Positions 13,938-15,052 of a DNA stretch of 15,052 nt are shown here, in pieces. The notes under the pieces are model-generated. The model was given only the letters and a program-made list of their open reading frames with translations, ran no database searches and had not been told where the DNA came from. Source of the DNA: Prevotellaceae bacterium (lineage in GTDB: Bacteria > Bacteroidota > Bacteroidia > Bacteroidales > UBA932). Location: positions 1 to 15,052 of the forward strand of contig JAITHX010000246.1 of the NCBI GenBank assembly GCA_031279735.1, written 5' to 3'. The translations under genes and the position numbers were made by a program. How positions within the stretch are numbered: position 1 is the first letter of the stretch; the number at the start of each line of letters is the position of its first letter.

Positions 13938-14714
13938 TTATGCATTTTCGGTCTTGTCCGCATTGTCCGCGTTTTCGGTTTTGTCCGCATTTTCGGTCTT
14001 GCTCGCCTTGCGTCTTCCGGCGTCGTTCGCGAGACGGTTTTTGTAGCGCTCGGACACCGCGTTCAGTTCGCGAATAAACGCTTCATGGGTCGCAATTCCA
14101 TTGATTTCCACCAGCGCCTCGATACGGTCGAGTATGGCGTGATGCCTTTTGTCGGTTTCGACGCGGGTGGTTTTCATGCGTCCGGCGGGACGCTGCGCGG
14201 TTTCGGAGTATCTGGCGGACATAAGTTCCTTGAACTTGTTGTTTTCCGACTGCAGATGTTCGAGCCATTCGCCCAGTCCCAGCAGGGCGATTTCCGCTGC
14301 ATAGTTGTCGTTCAGTTCGCGAATTATGTCGTCGATTGCGGCGGTTTCCTCGTCCAGAGTTTTTCTCGCGATGTTTCCGTAGTGCTTGACTACGGTATCC
14401 GCGCGACGGGCGGCGTTTTGTTTTGCGGCGTCGTAGTGGTCTATCGAAGATTTTATCGCTGAAGCGAATCCGCGAATTATCGTGTCGCGAATGTGATCCT
14501 GCTGCTCTAGCTCGCTTGTGTATTCGCTTTTGCGGATAATGTCGAGTACGGCTACCTCGTCGTTGAGCGCCTCTTTGTAGGGTTCGTACAATCCGACGAT
14601 TTCAAGCGTTTCCGGAGTGTGCTTTACCATCAGTGCATCTGCCGTTTCGTGGTATTCCACATGCGCTTCGTTGCGCAAATTCGTGTAACTGAATCTTACT
14701 ATCATCTGTTTCAT
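13938..14714 (-). CDS. DUF6261-family protein
   Basis: About 258 residues from the chosen start. The family pattern is clear: SYTNLRNEAHVEYH at the N-terminus, SEYTSELEQQDHIRDTIIRG, VVKHYGNIARKTLDEETAAI, LGLGEWLEHLQSENNKFKEL, then a last helix pair. These are all-helical Bacteroidota proteins of unknown function. The frame is open upstream to 14786, but the ATG at 14714 (MKQMIVRFSYTNLRN) fits the family start and has an A-rich leader (AAAACAAAATAAAAC), as usual in this phylum. The C-terminus carries a repeated acidic/basic tail, KTENAD in near-perfect copies, beyond the family core. It is the first gene of the operon. Confidence 0.85.
   Translation of the reverse strand: MKQMIVRFSYTNLRNEAHVEYHETADALMVKHTPETLEIVGLYEPYKEALNDEVAVLDIIRKSEYTSELEQQDHIRDTIIRGFASAIKSSIDHYDAAKQNAARRADTVVKHYGNIARKTLDEETAAIDDIIRELNDNYAAEIALLGLGEWLEHLQSENNKFKELMSARYSETAQRPAGRMKTTRVETDKRHHAILDRIEALVEINGIATHEAFIRELNAVSERYKNRLANDAGRRKASKTENADKTENADNADKTENA
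13941..14000 (-). repeat. KTENAD-coding tandem repeat at the DUF6261 C-terminus
   Basis: Encodes KTENAD, KTENAD, NAD, KTENA at the extreme C-terminus. The 18-base unit with one 9-base part unit suggests slippage; all changes keep the frame. It is likely a flexible tail. Confidence 0.75.
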
Positions 14715-14830
14715 ACTTATAGTTTTATTTTGTTTTACCTGTGCGTTTACGTATGTCGGGGAATGTCCCGTCGAGACTTCATCCAAATTTCGCTCGACTG
14801 CCGACAGTTCCCTTAAAATGCTAATAAAGA

Positions 14831-14980
14831 ACTTTCAGATCCCTCTGAAAGTCTCCCGCAAGCCCGCGGGGAACTTTCAGATCCCTCTGAAAGTCTTCCG
14901 CAGACCTGCGGGGAGCTTTCAGAGCTCTCCGAAAGTTCCCCGCAAGCCTGCGGGAGACTTTCAGAGGTCTGTTAAATTCT
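14831..14980. repeat. 42-bp tandem array of two alternating palindromes
   Basis: Units start at 14831, 14873, 14915 and 14957, exactly 42 bases apart; the fourth decays. Each unit has palindrome A (ACTTTCAGA, loop TCCC, TCTGAAAGT in unit 1) followed by palindrome B (CCCGCA, AGCC, TGCGGG in unit 3). Several base changes between units keep pairing in B. Because of the palindromes, both strands read open with a 14-residue repeat; neither ORF is a credible gene. The array lies about 115 bases upstream of the DUF6261 start and may be a structured leader, a boundary or a dispersed palindromic element. Confidence 0.85.
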
Positions 14981-15052
14981 GCAGGGAAGCTGGGGGGTAC
15001 GGGAAGTTGTGTGTGATAGTGTGAAGATGGCGGGGGGGGGCGTGTCATGTTA
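14981..15052. other. window end, no gene recognised
   Basis: No credible ORF, tRNA or promoter is seen. It contains a six-G run (14992-14997) and a nine-G tract (15032-15040). The stretch 14715-14830, between the DUF6261 start and the palindrome array, likewise holds no gene. It has a small GTCGAG/CTCGAC inverted repeat and should carry the operon promoter, though I find no convincing -7 box. Confidence 0.5.

Noticed and set aside
14818..15024. Small ORFs on both strands across the palindrome array
   Set aside because: The palindromes make both strands read alike with a 14-residue repeat; no domain or ribosome-binding context supports translation.
15032..15040. Nine-G tract as a phase-variation switch
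   Set aside because: It lies at the window edge with no gene or promoter seen to be affected, so no function can be supported.

Overview
The window looks like Bacteroidota, most likely order Bacteroidales. The evidence is a SusC/SusD pair with a DUF3823-type lipoprotein, a one-protein hybrid two-component regulator (HTCS), promoters of the TAnnTTTG type, A-rich leaders in place of Shine-Dalgarno sites, and Bacteroidota-restricted small families (DUF6261, DUF7935-like). The species cannot be named from the sequence.

Layout. 1-245: 3' end of a plus-strand DUF1016/YhcG-type nuclease gene. 246-416: a hairpin, then a 25-codon relic of a SusD C-terminus. 417-6138 (minus strand): a glycan-uptake operon read susC-like, susD-like, DUF3823 lipoprotein. 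6175-6241: its predicted promoter, with a direct-repeat operator. 6248-6691: a dense palindromic array of AATTNNN heptamers. 6674-10696 (minus): a full-length HTCS sensor-regulator that probably controls the uptake operon. 10776-12522: a cassette with imperfect 22-bp inverted ends holding a plus-strand AAA ATPase (OLD/ABC-like) and a small downstream ORF. 12523-12639: a second palindrome-plus-heptamer array (ACTAACC). 12624-14714 (minus): three tightly packed genes for a DUF6261 protein, a membrane-anchored DUF7935-like protein and a membrane coiled-coil protein resembling DUF4230. 14831-14980: a 42-bp tandem repeat built from two alternating palindromes. 14981-15052: no gene seen.

How it works together. 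The HTCS periplasmic propeller should sense a glycan fragment. Its cytoplasmic kinase, receiver and AraC parts would then activate the susCD operon through the 22-bp-spaced repeat just upstream of the -7 box. SusD and the DUF3823 lipoprotein would bind glycan at the surface and SusC would import it. No carbohydrate-active enzyme lies in the window, so the substrate is unknown. The ATPase cassette and the three-gene operon are not obviously part of this system.

The most unusual content is non-coding. Two unrelated heptamer arrays share one design: a hairpin with the array running through an arm and into the stop codon of a minus-strand gene. There is also an exact 40-bp copy of an internal ATPase segment in the HTCS promoter region, and inverted ends around the ATPase without a transposase.
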